Shown here: positions 1 to 10,944 of the stretch, piece by piece | Layout: every line of letters begins with the position of its first letter | Numbering within the stretch: position 1 is the first letter of the stretch | DNA from: Bedellia somnulentella | Lineage: Eukaryota; Arthropoda; Insecta; Lepidoptera; Bedelliidae | Length of the DNA stretch: 64,000 bases | Direction: 5' to 3' | Assembly (NCBI GenBank): GCA_963576735.1 | Contig: OY755184.1 | Coordinates: 3,658,001 to 3,722,000, forward strand | Notes under the pieces: generated by a model | Database searches by the model: none | What the model saw: the letters and a program-made list of their open reading frames with translations, nothing else | What the model was told of the DNA's origin: nothing | Made by a program: the position numbers and the translations under genes

Positions 1-228
1 CGTGAGGAAACCCACATGGCTGAGTTGTACTTAGTCATGTGACAGTGTATTCGTTCAAAACGGCGATAGGCCTGCCCCCTATCACGTGAGTACACTGTCT
101 AAGCAAAACCTGGGTACCTTCTCTGGAAACTAGATGGCGCTTACCATGTGAGTTCAGGAGTATTGGTACCTCTGCCAACCCCTTCGGGGATAAACGGCGT
201 GAAAGTTTATGTTATGTTATGTAATTAT
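1..228 (+). mobile_element. S1 SINE, cut by window start
   Basis: The body begins at CGTGAGGAAACCCACATGG and runs to GGCGTGAAAG and a TTATG tail near 228. A diverged stretch around 115-155 distinguishes it from other copies. The tRNA head would lie before the window. Confidence 0.82.
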
Positions 229-261
229 ACGAGTTTGTACACGTCGTCGTCCGAAGTCGGA

Positions 262-392
262 AAAATAAAAGGTGTATGAAAAGATTGATGAATGTAAATG
301 AATCTCAAGAGCTTTTCCAGGAGCGTACAAAGTGGCGATCTATAGTCTCTACCTACCCCAATGGGAACTTAGGGCGTATATATTTACGAGTA
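262..392 (+). repeat. LINE-A 3' fragment
   Basis: It matches the last ~130 nt of LINE-A, including ACAAAGTGGCGATC and CTACCCCAATGGGAAC, with scattered changes. It ends in a degenerate tail near 392. Confidence 0.75.
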
Positions 393-460
393 TGTTTATT
401 TTTACTGTTTTTGTAAGAACAGCTATTCTTGCAATCACAAATCAGTGTTCTAATTTATAA

Positions 461-540
461 CTAGCGGACCACCCCAGCTTCGTATGGTTAACTTCTTTCG
501 AAATATCTCATTTTCTAAGTTTCTTCAATCTATGCTAGCA
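461..540 (-). repeat. Helitron 3' terminus on the minus strand
   Basis: Minus-strand CATACGAAGCTGGGGTGG then TCCGCTAGT matches the ends of the 1.77- and 62.8-kb Helitrons. CTAG is at 461-464. The 5' start was not found. Confidence 0.6.
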
Positions 541-1144
541 CCTTATGAAATACAGCGTGATGCTATGTAGCCAATAGCACTTCAAAATAGTGTAGATTTC
601 TGAAAAAGTTTTCATAAATAGTCCAGTCCGAAGCCATAAACCATCAAGTTCAAATTCCTCTTTATCTTCTTCAAATCATTACATTTATTAATTAGCAAAT
701 CTAAGAAATCAACTTCAGTTTTGAGTGTTAGCGATAGATTTTACGATAAATGGTTATTTAGTTTCAAGTAGTAATTAAAATTTCCCTATGCTGATGTAAA
801 TAACTTCAGTCGGCTTTCTTGTCTTGTCTATTTCCGGTTTAACAGAGGAAATAAGCGAAGTCTTACTCCTACACACAGCTTTAGGTCATGTTCTATCGCT
901 AACTTCTAGGCTCCAACTACTATCATTAAATACCAGTGGCCTATGGCGTCTCTAACTGTATACTTAATTAAATAAGTTTCTACTAATTCCAACTTACACG
1001 CTATTTTTGGCTTGGATAGAAAAGATATTTGGTTAGGAAAATAGTTTCAAATATCTATTTTAGTACGTAAATCTATAGTGTTGAACTAGTTTATAATATG
1101 TAAATAATGTCCATGTTAAGTGCAAAAGAATTGTATACTTACTC
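541..1144. other. No gene seen
   Basis: AT-rich sequence without an ORF, splice-bounded exon or recognised repeat. Confidence 0.5.
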
Positions 1145-1385
1145 GTAAATTATTACCCCCATAGGGGTTGCACAGTTACGAATATATTTGAATATCACGT
1201 CACATTTTGATCACCTCATGTTCAACATACCCATGTTTTGTTACATGACTAAGCAAATATCAGCTATATAGGTTTCCTCACGATGGTTTCCCTTACAGTT
1301 AACAACCTTCATAAATTAAACACGGCTATTAATTTCGTAAAGACACTTTGGTGTATGCCCGACACAGGATTTGAATTATCTTCTG
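1145..1385 (-). repeat. Old S1 copy
   Basis: Minus-strand decayed S1: GGTTTCCTCACGATGGTTTCC, GTTAACAACC and a damaged B-box region near 1370. Confidence 0.6.
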
Positions 1386-1770
1386 TTATTTATTAAATAA
1401 AATTATTTTACTGTTACAAATCTACAATGAAACACATTATCTTTAGCTCAACTCCGCTGCGCTGTAAATATCAATAAAACAGGAGTTCGCCACACTAGTA
1501 TACCCTTTCTTCTACGTTTGGTAACTCCTCCTCTGACTGATATCCTCAACTTGAAAACAAACATCAGACTGTGATCATAAAAATGTGGTCCATAAAGTTG
1601 ATGAAGTCATAAACAACTAACAGTACATCACGCTACCTAGAAAAACTGTGCAGAGATATTGAACAAGAATATGAAATATATATTACCCGGTTATAGGAAA
1701 ATTCTGTATATTTCCGCTGCATAAAGCATGTAATAATTATTTTGCATGCATATAATTGCAATGCATGTAA

Positions 1771-1889
1771 TCTATACTTATAATAAATCTGTAGAGAGGT
1801 CAATTCTGTACATGAAATATATTTTCAAAATAACTATCAGGTTGTGATTAGGGATCGATACTGATGCCAAAAATGCAATCAGTAAAATT

Positions 1890-1939
<50 letters not shown>

Positions 1940-2752
1940 GGTTTGTATGTTCCTTATGGAAACGAAAACTACTCGACGGATTTTAACGAAACTTGGTACA
2001 ATTATTCTTCATACTCCTGCGCAGGTTTTTGTATACTTTCCAGCAGAGTAGTAAAGGGGAATTTTGGGAAATTTTGGGAAAACGGGAGAAGTTACTCCAT
2101 TTTTTAAGCTTCCGTCGCGTGTGTAGCCTTAATGGTTAAACTTACATAGAAATCATGTATGACGGAAATATTCTTCATAAAATTATCTAAAAAAAAATCC
2201 TTAACAGTTTATGTCTATCTTTTACGGTTGACTCACAATAACACGTGTATTTCCTGATAGCTTAGCAGTTCGGAACATTCTGATTATATTTGTTTACTCT
2301 TACGTTTGTAAACCTCTCACTCATTCCTAATTTAAAAAAGGTAACATTATTACCTATTCAATAAAAAAAGATTCATAGAAATCGGTAGAGAAACACCGAA
2401 ATTATACATAAAATAAGCCATCGCGCCCGTGATCAAAACCAAATCTTTACTAATTTACATATAACATACTAGATGGCGCCAGTAGTTGCATCCTACATCA
2501 CGTAATGATTTATTGTTTAGTATAAATACTTCATCGCGTTTTATTGCAAAATTTGCTATTAAACGGAAATACTGAACCGTTCATTAAAGCGCATTCAAAA
2601 TCACCAAACTACACTGTTTAGGGAGTGCTATAAATTTAATAAATTGAAAACATTGCGCTAAATTTCACAATGCTTGAGCAGTGACTGAAGAAAGAAACCT
2701 CAGATATTTAAAAAAACAACGCTACCCGTGCGAAGCTGGGACGATCCACTAG
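1771..2752 (+). mobile_element. Non-autonomous Helitron, copy 1
   Basis: 982 bp. It starts TCTATACTTATAATAAATCT after an A and ends in a GC-rich hairpin region (ACCCGTGCGAAGCTGGG) followed by CTAG (2749-2752) before a T, which is Helitron-type A|T insertion. A (GTCT)n microsatellite lies at 1887-1939. There is no Rep/helicase ORF, so it depends on another element. A second copy is at 62764-63727. Confidence 0.82.
1887..1939. repeat. (GTCT)n microsatellite in a Helitron
   Basis: About 13 GTCT units. The sister Helitron near 62887 has fewer, with one ATCT. Confidence 0.95.
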
Positions 2753-2799
2753 TAATTAATAAAACCATAATAATTTTGAAAATTACAAGTCTACAATTT

Positions 2800-2975
2800 G
2801 TGTAGTGACATATAAATTTCACACACGTATTTCATCTCCTTACGGTTGGAATTTCTGGAATTACTTTCTTATTGCTAACTTAGATAAACAAAAGCAACCC
2901 TGGAGAAAATTTCAAGATTTTAGGTATAGTAGATTCGGCTATGTCTTGAGCTAGTCAGCCAGTTTTGCCCTATAT
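2800..2975 (+). repeat. Dispersed repeat, partner near 34.65 kb
   Basis: GTGACATATAAATTTCACAC, GGAGAAAATTTCAAG and TTTTAGGTATAGTAG match 34677-34850 in order, with many differences. Family unknown. Confidence 0.4.
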
Positions 2976-2987
2976 ACATAATATATA

Positions 2988-3072
2988 TTCACGCCGTTTA
3001 TCCGTTGGCAGAGGTACCAATACTTCTGAAAATTACATGACAGCGCCATCTTGTGTCCAAAGCAGGTAGCCA
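2988..3072 (-). repeat. S1 3' end fragment
   Basis: TTCACGCCGTTTATCC, GGCAGAGGTACCAATACTTC and a diverged rest. Only the last ~85 bp of the SINE remain. Confidence 0.6.
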
Positions 3073-3188
3073 TCATTTTACCATTTTTATTACATATTAT
3101 ATTATAACACTTATGGTACATATAACTCTTTAAAATTTCTAAGTTCTAGATTTATAGGTACATACATACATACATACATATTCTCACG

Positions 3189-6100
3189 CCGTTAGTTCCC
3201 ATTGGGGTAGGCAGAGACTATCGATCGCCACTTTGTACGATCCTGGCAAACCTCTCTAGCTTCATTCAAATCCATCAATCTTTTCATACATGCTCTTTTA
3301 TTCTTCGTACTTCGGACACCTGCCTTTTTGAGCACATTTTCTATTTGATCTAAATGTGTCCTCCGAGGTCGTCCTCTACTAACATTACCTTCCACATTGG
3401 CTCTATATATCTCTTTCACCAATTTACTGTCATCCATCCTCTCTATGTGCCCAAACCATCTCAACATTCCTTTTTCTATCTTTCTTACAATATCATCTTT
3501 TACACCACACCTTTCACGAATCACATCATTCCTCACACGATCACATAACCTTACATTACAAACTTTTCTGAGGGATCTCATTTCTACTGCATTTACTCTG
3601 CTTTCATGCTTCTTCTGCCACACCCAACATTACCTGCCATACATAAGCGTAGGAACGAGGACAGCATCATGCACAGCCATTCGGGCCTTTTCGGACACCG
3701 ATTGACTAGACATGAGACTATCCAGTGCTCCATTTACCGCATTACCATTTTTTACTCTTCTTTCAATGTCTTCATCACACTTTCCATCCCTAGTAAACAA
3801 ACTTCCCAGATATACGAACTCTTTCACTTGTTCCACTTTCTTACCATTGATCTCAATCACGCATTCAGTCATATTCTCCTCTCTCTCAAAAACCATGGTT
3901 TTGGTTTTATCCACATTTACTCTCATTCCTTTTCTTTCAAACGACGCACATGCAATATTCATCATCTCTTGCAACTCCTCAACCGACGATGCAAGTAACA
4001 CTTGATCATCAGCATATAAGAGGCATTTGATGACGAATCCACCCATTCTCAGTCCATAATCACTTTCACGCAACTCTATCAGACAGTCATCCATGAACAA
4101 GTTGAAGAGCCACGGAGAAGCTACACATCCCTGTCGGACACCCCTAGAGATACCGAACCAGTCTGTGTTTTCCCCGTTTATTCTTACACATGCACTAGAA
4201 TCCTCATAGAGTGATACCAGTGCACGTATAAGTTGGCTCCCCAAGCCGAACTTGGATAACACCTCCCACAAATACTTCCTTACCACCCTATTATACGCCT
4301 TCTCTAAATCTATGAAGGAGCAATACACCTTTCGATTCTTGGCTAAGAACTTTTCAGTGATGCTCCTTAAAGAGAAGATTTGATCCATACATCCCATTCC
4401 CTTTCTAAATCCTGCTTGCACATCCCAAATTTTGTCATCTGTTTCATTCATCACTCTTTCAATCAATACCTTTGCATACAATTTACCGACAACACTGAGT
4501 AGGCTGATTCCGCGGTAGTTTTTAGCTTCCTGGTGTGACCCTTTTCCTTTATATAAGGGCACAATTACTGCCCTGCACCAATCTTGTGGTACTTTACCAC
4601 TCGACCAACACTTTTGAAAAAGGAAGTACAGCCAGGAAGCCACCAACCCTTTACCAGCCCTCAGCATTTCGATACTTATCCTATCATACCCTGCTGCTTT
4701 CCCTACTTTCATACTTTTCAATGCTTTCATTACTTTTTCCATACTAATCTCACTGTCACTACTGTCACCCAATGCCTCATTCCAGTCAACATTGCTGCCA
4801 ATTGGCGACGAAATAGGTGAATCCTCTTTTTTAAAGAGTCCCTCAAAATAGTTCTTCCATACTCGTCTTATGCTACTTTCATCCGTCGCCAATTCACCCT
4901 GTTCATCTCTCACTACATTCACTCTCGTGTTTTGGGAAACTCCCTTTTCTTTCCGGATATATTTCCAGAACAACTTTTGGTTATTCCGGAAATTATCAGA
5001 GAGTTTCCTCTCACACCATTCTATCAAATCACGCTTTTTCTTTTCTATTTTCTTCTTAACCTCATTCTTAACTCTCTTATATTCATCTTCACTATTCTTC
5101 ACTACATCATCGGTTACTCTCGCATCCATTCGTTTACTAGCTTTAATCGCTAGTAAATCTAACCAAGCTTTCTTCTTATCTCCAACTGCCTCTTTCACAT
5201 CTTTATCCCACCAACTTGTTGGTGGTCTATTTGTTCTTTTACTCAATCCACATACTTCCGTCGCACATTCAACCATTGACGATTTGAGCACATCCCATAC
5301 TTCTTCTATTTCCAATTCATCCTTCATCTCCATGCAACTTAGCCTGTCGTCCAATTTCTTCATATATTCATCTCTAATATTTTCATCCTCTTCCAATTTC
5401 TCCACTTTTACTCTCGCAAATTCAGTTGTTGACACTTTGGCCCTGTGACGCCAACGCTTGCACAGTCCCCTCAATCGTGATATCACGAGGAAGTGATCTG
5501 TGCCAACGTTAATGCCCCTGTAGACTCTGGTGTCAACAACCTTTGCTCTTAGCCTTTCATCCACTATCACAAAATCTATCATACTTCTCTCGCTTCCCCT
5601 CTGTCTAGTATACATATGGATATCTTTGTGTTCAAACAACGTGTTCGTAACACAAAGATTCCTCCCCAAACATACATCAATCACTTTCTCCCCATTCTCG
5701 TTCACTCTTTTATCACCAAACTTTCCTAAAACTCTTTCACAACCGTTGCGTGACACCCCAACCCAACCATTAAAATCTCCTAACATAACAATTCTCTCAT
5801 TCTGATCACACCCATTCGCAACATCGTCTAACAAATTCCAAAACTCCTCCCTCTCGGATAGTGATTTGGACATGTCCGGAGCATACACACAAATTATGCG
5901 CATCCGGACCAGCCCCACTTTCACCTTTATCCATAGGAGCCTTGGACTCACACATGCATAATCTTTCATGCACTTAGCCATCCTTTCAGATATTAGAAGT
6001 CCCACGCCTTGGCAAGCTCTGTCACTCTCGGCAACTCCCGACCAGATAGCTGTAAATGGGCCAAGTTGTGAAACCTCTTTTTCCTTGCGCTTCGTTTCAT

Positions 6101-6296
6101 TTACACACAGAAAATCTAGGTTTCTTTCTTCCATAATCAAACATACTTCATCTAATTTTTCATGCATCCCTCCACACACATTCATCGTACCAAAGCGGGT
6201 CTCTTCAGCCCACTTTTCGCCACGCGAGGAACCACGGCGTGATAGGTGGCGAGCCACATCGCCGCCATCGTGTTTTATTTTTGATTGGAAACACAT
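3189..6296 (-). pseudogene. LINE-A endonuclease-reverse transcriptase ORF, one in-frame stop
   Basis: The first 888 residues are open. The endonuclease domain spans about residues 33-276, with an N near 39, NETK (66-69), VYAPD (137-141), GDFN (173-176), DFVIVD (241-246) and GTDH (265-268). The RT spans about 530-800, with FIDLEKAY (661-668), RQGCVASP (721-728) and the catalytic YADD (761-764). At 3630-3632 an in-frame TAA interrupts the protein; the other copy has Ser-Glu where this one reads Arg-stop, a two-base change. The same frame then continues about 145 residues (3192-3629) through the C-terminal MLRWFGHIERMDD and RGRPRRTHLDQI motifs to the natural end. Intact length would be about 1,030 residues. 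The ATG at 6296 is the first plausible start after the leader. Confidence 0.9.
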
Positions 6297-6563
6297 TTGG
6301 ACCCCACGAAAAGCAAGGGAAATGAACTGTCCGCCTAGCCAGAGCCCCGCTTGACTAGGTAAGGTTATTTAGTACCCGGAGTGCACCAAGCTCCGGGACG
6401 GCGGCACGCTAGAGACCAGGCTCGGCACGGCAGACCTTGGATTGGTGTAAGGGCGAAGATGGAAAAGCCCTGTTCCCTTAGTCGACTCCTACGAAACACC
6501 CACGGGACGAGATGGGGTAGTGCTATTCTATGCCGACACTACACAGCAGCACTAGAAGTGATT
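6297..6563 (-). promoter_or_regulatory. LINE-A 5' leader, likely internal promoter region
   Basis: About 265 nt lie between the 5' TSD and the ATG on the minus strand. The first ~95 nt (around 6450-6545) closely match the S2 5' end: GTGTAGTGTCGGC, then AGAATAGCACTACCCC, then GACTAAGGG and GGGCTTTT. Full-length RTE copies usually need an internal promoter, so the conserved block is a reasonable candidate. No promoter motif was recognised. About 17 extra bases before GCTGTGTAG form a small hairpin with the flank. Confidence 0.5.
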
Positions 6564-6937
6564 ATTTATAGGTGCATAGAATAATCACTTCTACTTAGAC
6601 TACTCTATGTTTTCAACATCTACCTATTAATCATACAGAGATCGTTCAAGTGATAAGATCGCCTCTTGGACTTTTATTCAAAAACGCGATGTCTATAAAA
6701 TATTTTAACTATGATGAGCAGCACAGATTTTTTTTATTCAGTTATTTTCATTTTCTATATTTCGAACACCCACACGCCTGAGTCTTACTCGAACTCAGCA
6801 ATTTTTTCATCCCTAGATAAAGAAAATAAAATAGTAATAATTTATTTTCCAAGTCTAGGTATGTTGGTAATTTAACCAAATATTCTTTACCAAGTACGGA
6901 ATAAAATGAGGGTACCAAATAAACTGGACTACTAAAA

Positions 6938-7045
6938 CCTTTATAAGGCGGTGGCTAAATAGTGGCCACCATAATTTCAACCTTATCTACCTTCACATAG
7001 AAGTAAGTTACAATGAATTTTTGATCATACCTCTGCCTTATAAAG
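6938..7045. repeat. Small inverted repeat
   Basis: CCTTTATAAGGCGG near 6938 and CTGCCTTATAAAGG near 7030 are inverse, with GTGGCTAAATAGTGGCCAC between. Possibly a short MITE. Confidence 0.4.
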
Positions 7046-7249
7046 GGTTAATTTACTGGAGCTGTAACTACGATGTGAATATTTTCATTTAATCACGAAC
7101 ATTTTAGCCTCTAGCATTTCCAGTTCTCAGGGTTTCACATAGTTGGATTGGCATCTATCGGAGATATTTTAGAACCGCAATGGAAATTACTAAATATCTC
7201 ATATAAGTAAACTTGGTTTGATCTGGTAGTTATTTCGGAACTGATTTTT

Positions 7250-7400
7250 GCCGTGTAGTACCGGCTTAGATTGTCGCTACCCCTTTCTACCCACGGGTGC
7301 CGTAAGAGGCGACTAAGGGTATTGGGGCTTTTTATTGGATTTTTGGGCGATGCGGTTGGAGACCCATCACCAAAAACCTTTATTTTTACCATCTTTTCCC
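7250..7400 (+). repeat. S2 copy, 3' end missing
   Basis: GCCGTGTAGTACCGGCTTAG through GGTTGGAGACCCATCACC to CATCTTTTCCC, then a LINE-A fragment. It belongs to the S2 variant with TTTCTACCCACGGGTG. Confidence 0.8.
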
Positions 7401-7437
7401 TACTGCTTTCTACTTTCCATCCTTCCTCCATCCTACC

Positions 7438-7530
7438 TTACATCCTTCCTATTTTCTCTCTATGTGCTCAACCATCTTTAAATTCCTTTTTCTATCTTTT
7501 CTACAATATCGTCTCTCACACCACACCTGA
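7438..7530 (-). repeat. Short internal LINE-A fragment
   Basis: Resembles the C-terminal coding region around the MLRWFG motif (minus strand). It directly follows a 3'-truncated S2 copy, suggesting a chimaeric or rearranged insertion. Confidence 0.5.
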
Positions 7531-7556
7531 TTTATTGATTTAGTGTGTGCTGTGTA

Positions 7557-7808
7557 CATACATACATATACATATACTCACGGCTATAAATCCCTAGAAG
7601 GGGTAGCCAGAGCTGAGGAATTAAAAATTCCTCAGCCACTTTTGGGAAGTCGAGTGGGGAGAAGATAGTAAAATAAAGGTTGTTGGTGATGGGTCTCCAA
7701 CCGCATCGCCCAATGTTCCCTTAAAAGCCCCAACACCGTTAGTCGCCTCTTACGTACACCCACCGGATGAAATGGGGTAGCGCTATTCTAAGCCGGCACT
7801 ACACAGCT
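7557..7808 (-). mobile_element. S2 copy, complete
   Basis: Tail at 7557-7571, terminal module GGCTATAAATCCC..GGGGTAGCCAGAGC and head CACTACACAGC at 7808. It belongs to the variant with CACCGGATGAAATGGGG. GCTGTGTA on both sides may be its duplication. Confidence 0.88.
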
Positions 7809-7813
7809 GTGTA

Positions 7814-8418
7814 AATAGTCTAAAATAAAAACAAAGATAAGACCGTTAAAGCTAAAGACTTACAGTGAATCGTCAAAAATAAAAATACGTGTTTATTAGT
7901 GATTCAAAGCTTTTAATAGCGGTGGAGATGAATTGTGAGATTTGCCTTGCTATTACATACCATCTATATCTGCAACTGAAATAAATATTCAAAAAGTAAA
8001 GAAAATTGTAACTGTAAAAACTCATTAAAATTTGCGAGAGATAGCTGACTTTCTGTATCTCACAAGTAAATTTGTACCATTTGAATAATCACCTGAGAGA
8101 CCTGAATGTTCTTGAAAACTCAATCGCATTAGAGTCGCTAGGGGAATGCTAAAAAGAGTATATTTAAAAGGAAAACGTAAATTAAGTAAAAAAGGAAACA
8201 TGAATGAAACGCTGGTTTACCCATTTGATATGCAAACTAGTCAACAAACTTCAGAGAGGCGCCTTCCAACTGAACTTAAACCAAAAACAGCATGCCTATA
8301 TCGATCAAAGGCAAAGTCAATGATTTTCTTTTCTCAACTCAAGGGGTTTTGTGCACGCAGTATTCTTGCTAAACCGTCAAGATTTAAATAAAAAATAAGC
8401 TGAAATTCACTCTAAACT
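7814..8418. other. No confident gene
   Basis: One 81-codon plus frame (8146-8391) begins MLKRVYLKGKRKLSKKG. It has no family likeness and no splice context, so it is not called. Confidence 0.45.
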
Positions 8419-8433
8419 ATGCGCCTAAACTTA

Positions 8434-10287
8434 CATACATACATACATATTCTCACGCCGTTAGTTCCCATTGGGGTAGGCAGAGACTATCGATCGCCAC
8501 TTTGTACGATCCTGGCAAACCTCTCTAGCTTCATTCACATCCATCAATCTTTTCATACATGCTCTTTTATTCTTCGTACTTCGGACACCTGCCTTTTTGA
8601 GCACATTTTCTATTTGATCTAAATGTGTCCTCCGAGGTCGTCCTCTACAAACATTACCTTCCACATTGGCTCTATAGATCTCTTTCACCACTTTACTGTC
8701 ATCCATCCTCTCTATGCGCCCAAACCATCTCAACATTCCTTTTTCTATCTTCCTTACAATATCATCTTTTATACCACACCTTTCACGAATCACATCATTC
8801 CTCACACGATCACATAACCTTACATTACAAACTTTTCTGAGGGATCTCATTTCTACTGCATTCACTCTGCTTTCATGCTTCTTCTGCCACACCCAACATT
8901 CACTGCCATACATGAGCGTAGGAACGAGCACAGCATCATGCACAGCCATTCGGGCCTTTTCGGACACCGATTGACTAGACATGAGACTATCCAGTGCTCC
9001 ATTTACCGCATTACCCTTTTTTACTCTCCTTTCAATGTCTTCATCACACTTTCCATCCCTAGTAAACAAACTTCCCAGATATACGAACTCTTTCACTTGT
9101 TCCACTTTCTTACCATTGATCTCAATCACGCATTCAGTCATATTCTCCTCTCTCTCGGAAACCATGGTTTTGGTTTTATCCACATTCACTCTCATTCTTT
9201 TTCTTTCAAACGACGCACATGCAATATTCATCATCTCTTGCAACTCTTCAACCGACGATGCAAGTAACACTTGATCATCAGCATATAAGAGGCATTTGAT
9301 GACGAATCCACCCATTCTCAGTCCATAACAATTTTCACGCAGCTCTATCAGACAGTCATCCATGAACAAGTTGATGAGCCACGGAGAAGCTACACATCCC
9401 TGTCGGACACCCCTAGAGATACCGAACCAGTCTGTGTTTTCCCCGTTTATTCTTACATATGCACAAGAATCCTCATAGAGTGATACCAATGCACGTATAA
9501 GTTGGCTCCCCAAGCCGAAATTGGATAACACCTCCCACAAATACTTTCTTACCACCCTATCATACGCCTTCTCTAAATCTATGAAGGAGCAATACACCTT
9601 TCGATTCTTGGCTAAGAACTTTTCAGTGATGCTCCTAAAAGAAAAGATTTGATCCATACATCCCATTCCCTTTCTAAATCCTGCTTGCACATCCCAAATT
9701 TTGTAATCTGTTTCATTCATCGCTCTTTCAATCAATACCTTTGCATACAATTTACCGACAACACTGAGTAGGCTGATTCCGCGGTAGCTTTTAGCTTCCT
9801 GGTGTGACCCTTTTCCCTTATATAGGGGCACAATTACTGCCCTGCACCAATCTCGTGGTACTTTACCACTCGACTAAGTACAGCCAGGAAGCCACCAACC
9901 CTTTACCAGCCCTCAGCATTTTGATACTTATCCTATCATAACCTGCCGCTTTCCCTACTTTCATACTTTTCAATGCTTTCATTACTTCTTCCATACTAAT
10001 CTCACTGTCACTACTGTCACCCAATGCCTCATTCCAGTCAACATTGCTGCAAATTGGCGAAGATATGGGTGAATCCTCTTTTTTAAAGAGTCCCTCAAAA
10101 TAGTTCTTCCATACTCGTCTTATGCTACTTTCATCCGTCGCCAATTCACCCTGTTCATCTCTCACAACATTCACTCTCGTGTTTTTGGAAACTCCCTTTT
10201 CTTTCCGGATATATTTCCAGAACAACTTTCGGTTATTCCGGAAATTATCAGAGAGTTTCCTCTCACACCATTCTATCAGATCACCTA
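8434..10287 (-). mobile_element. 5'-truncated LINE-A copy 2
   Basis: Flanked by a perfect 15-bp duplication ATGCGCCTAAACTTA (8419-8433 and 10288-10302). The 3' end carries the (TATG)n tail at 8434-8455. The 5' end stops inside the linker between endonuclease and RT (in the region of residues 430-440 of copy 1), as expected from incomplete reverse transcription. It is highly similar to copy 1, so both are fairly young. Confidence 0.92.
8461..10287 (-). pseudogene. LINE-A RT and C-terminal domain, frameshifted
   Basis: Two frames are seen. 9863-10225 runs up to LVASWLYLVEW and a stop. 8461-9831 covers the rest of the RT with YADD and an uninterrupted C-terminus (TLMYGSECWVWQ then MLRWFGRIERMDD) to the natural stop. 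Next to copy 1, about 20 bp are lost near 9874-9878, which shifts the frame between the two. The copy keeps the Ser-Glu that copy 1 has lost, so it serves to diagnose that stop. It has no endonuclease and cannot be autonomous. Confidence 0.88.
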
Positions 10288-10559
10288 ATGCGCCTAAACT
10301 TAGATTATATATACTTATATATACAACACTATCTCACTGAAGCCCTGTAATACTGTTGCTTTTTAAATTATATGTATTAATTATATTTCTAAAACGTATT
10401 TGTATATTTTATTTAGGTATTTGTATTACTTGTATATATAAAAGTATGTAGTTATGTATGTATGTGTGTTCATATGTGTGTAATATTATATTATTTTGTG
10501 TAATTAATATTTATGTTATTATTTATTATTTTAATTGAATAAGTTAGTTTTAAAGTAAG

Positions 10560-10740
10560 CTTGTTTTGTGCATCTACCCAGATAACTAGTTTACCGATCT
10601 CACCTTCCAAAGGTTGTCTGGAAGAGATCGCTTTTAGCGATAAGACCGCCGATTGTACCTCACTGTAAACTGTATGATAATTTCTTTTGTAAATTTGTGT
10701 TTGATATACAATAAAGAGTTATTCTATTCTATTCTATACT
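10560..10740 (+). repeat. LINE 3'UTR-type repeat with TTCTA tail
   Basis: Contains GTCTGGAAGAGATCGC, then GCGATAAGACCGCC, an ATACAATAAAGAG block and (TTCTA)n. The same pattern recurs at 26190-26580 and 44690-44815, so it is the shared 3' end of one poly-copy LINE lineage. Confidence 0.65.
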
Positions 10741-10944
10741 GTGAAAGATTTTTTGACCCAAACCTCAACAAATCACATCGAACAACCATATTATGCAATA
10801 GATGTGGCATTAGCTAACTCCTTTCTATTTTCTAAACTTGAATTTACACTTCGTGGCATCCGTTTTCATTCGTTTGAAGATATAAAGGAGAATTGGCGGC
10901 GAGAACTGAAGGTCTATCATCTTTACAACGTGAACGATAACTAG
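10741..10944 (+). pseudogene. Mariner-family transposase C-terminal remnant
   Basis: The 67-codon frame contains KDFLTQTSTNHIEQPYYAID, then ALANSFLFSKLEFTLRGIRF and FEDIKENWRREL. These match the C-terminal region of mariner transposases (QPPYSPDLAP..DFFLFPKLK..LRG.RF). The last catalytic Asp region reads AIDVALAN, so it is altered. No terminal inverted repeats were found, and the start Met is not natural. It is a dead fragment attached to a LINE 3' end. Confidence 0.75.

Larger units (their letters stand above)
3160..6563 (-). mobile_element. Full-length RTE-like LINE (LINE-A copy 1)
   Basis: About 3.4 kb, flanked by a perfect 10-bp duplication ATTTATAGGT (3150-3159 and 6564-6573), so both ends are defined. 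On the minus strand it starts with a leader containing GTGTAGTGTCGGC near 6545, then a leader of about 250 nt, one long endonuclease/RT frame, a short 3' region and a (TATG)n tail at 3160-3180. A single ORF with endonuclease and RT, no RNase H and a simple-sequence tail is the RTE-clade plan. The leader start is shared with the S2 family and the region before the tail with S1 and S2. Among the LINE-A copies in the window this is the only full-length one. Confidence 0.9.

Noticed and set aside
3354..6354. Plus-strand frames across LINE-A
   Set aside because: Shadows of the minus-strand endonuclease/RT ORF, with low-complexity Ser/Phe/His composition.
8146..8391. 81-codon plus frame as a host exon or small gene
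   Set aside because: No acceptor/donor pair in a matching phase and no recognisable motif; ordinary chance frame length.
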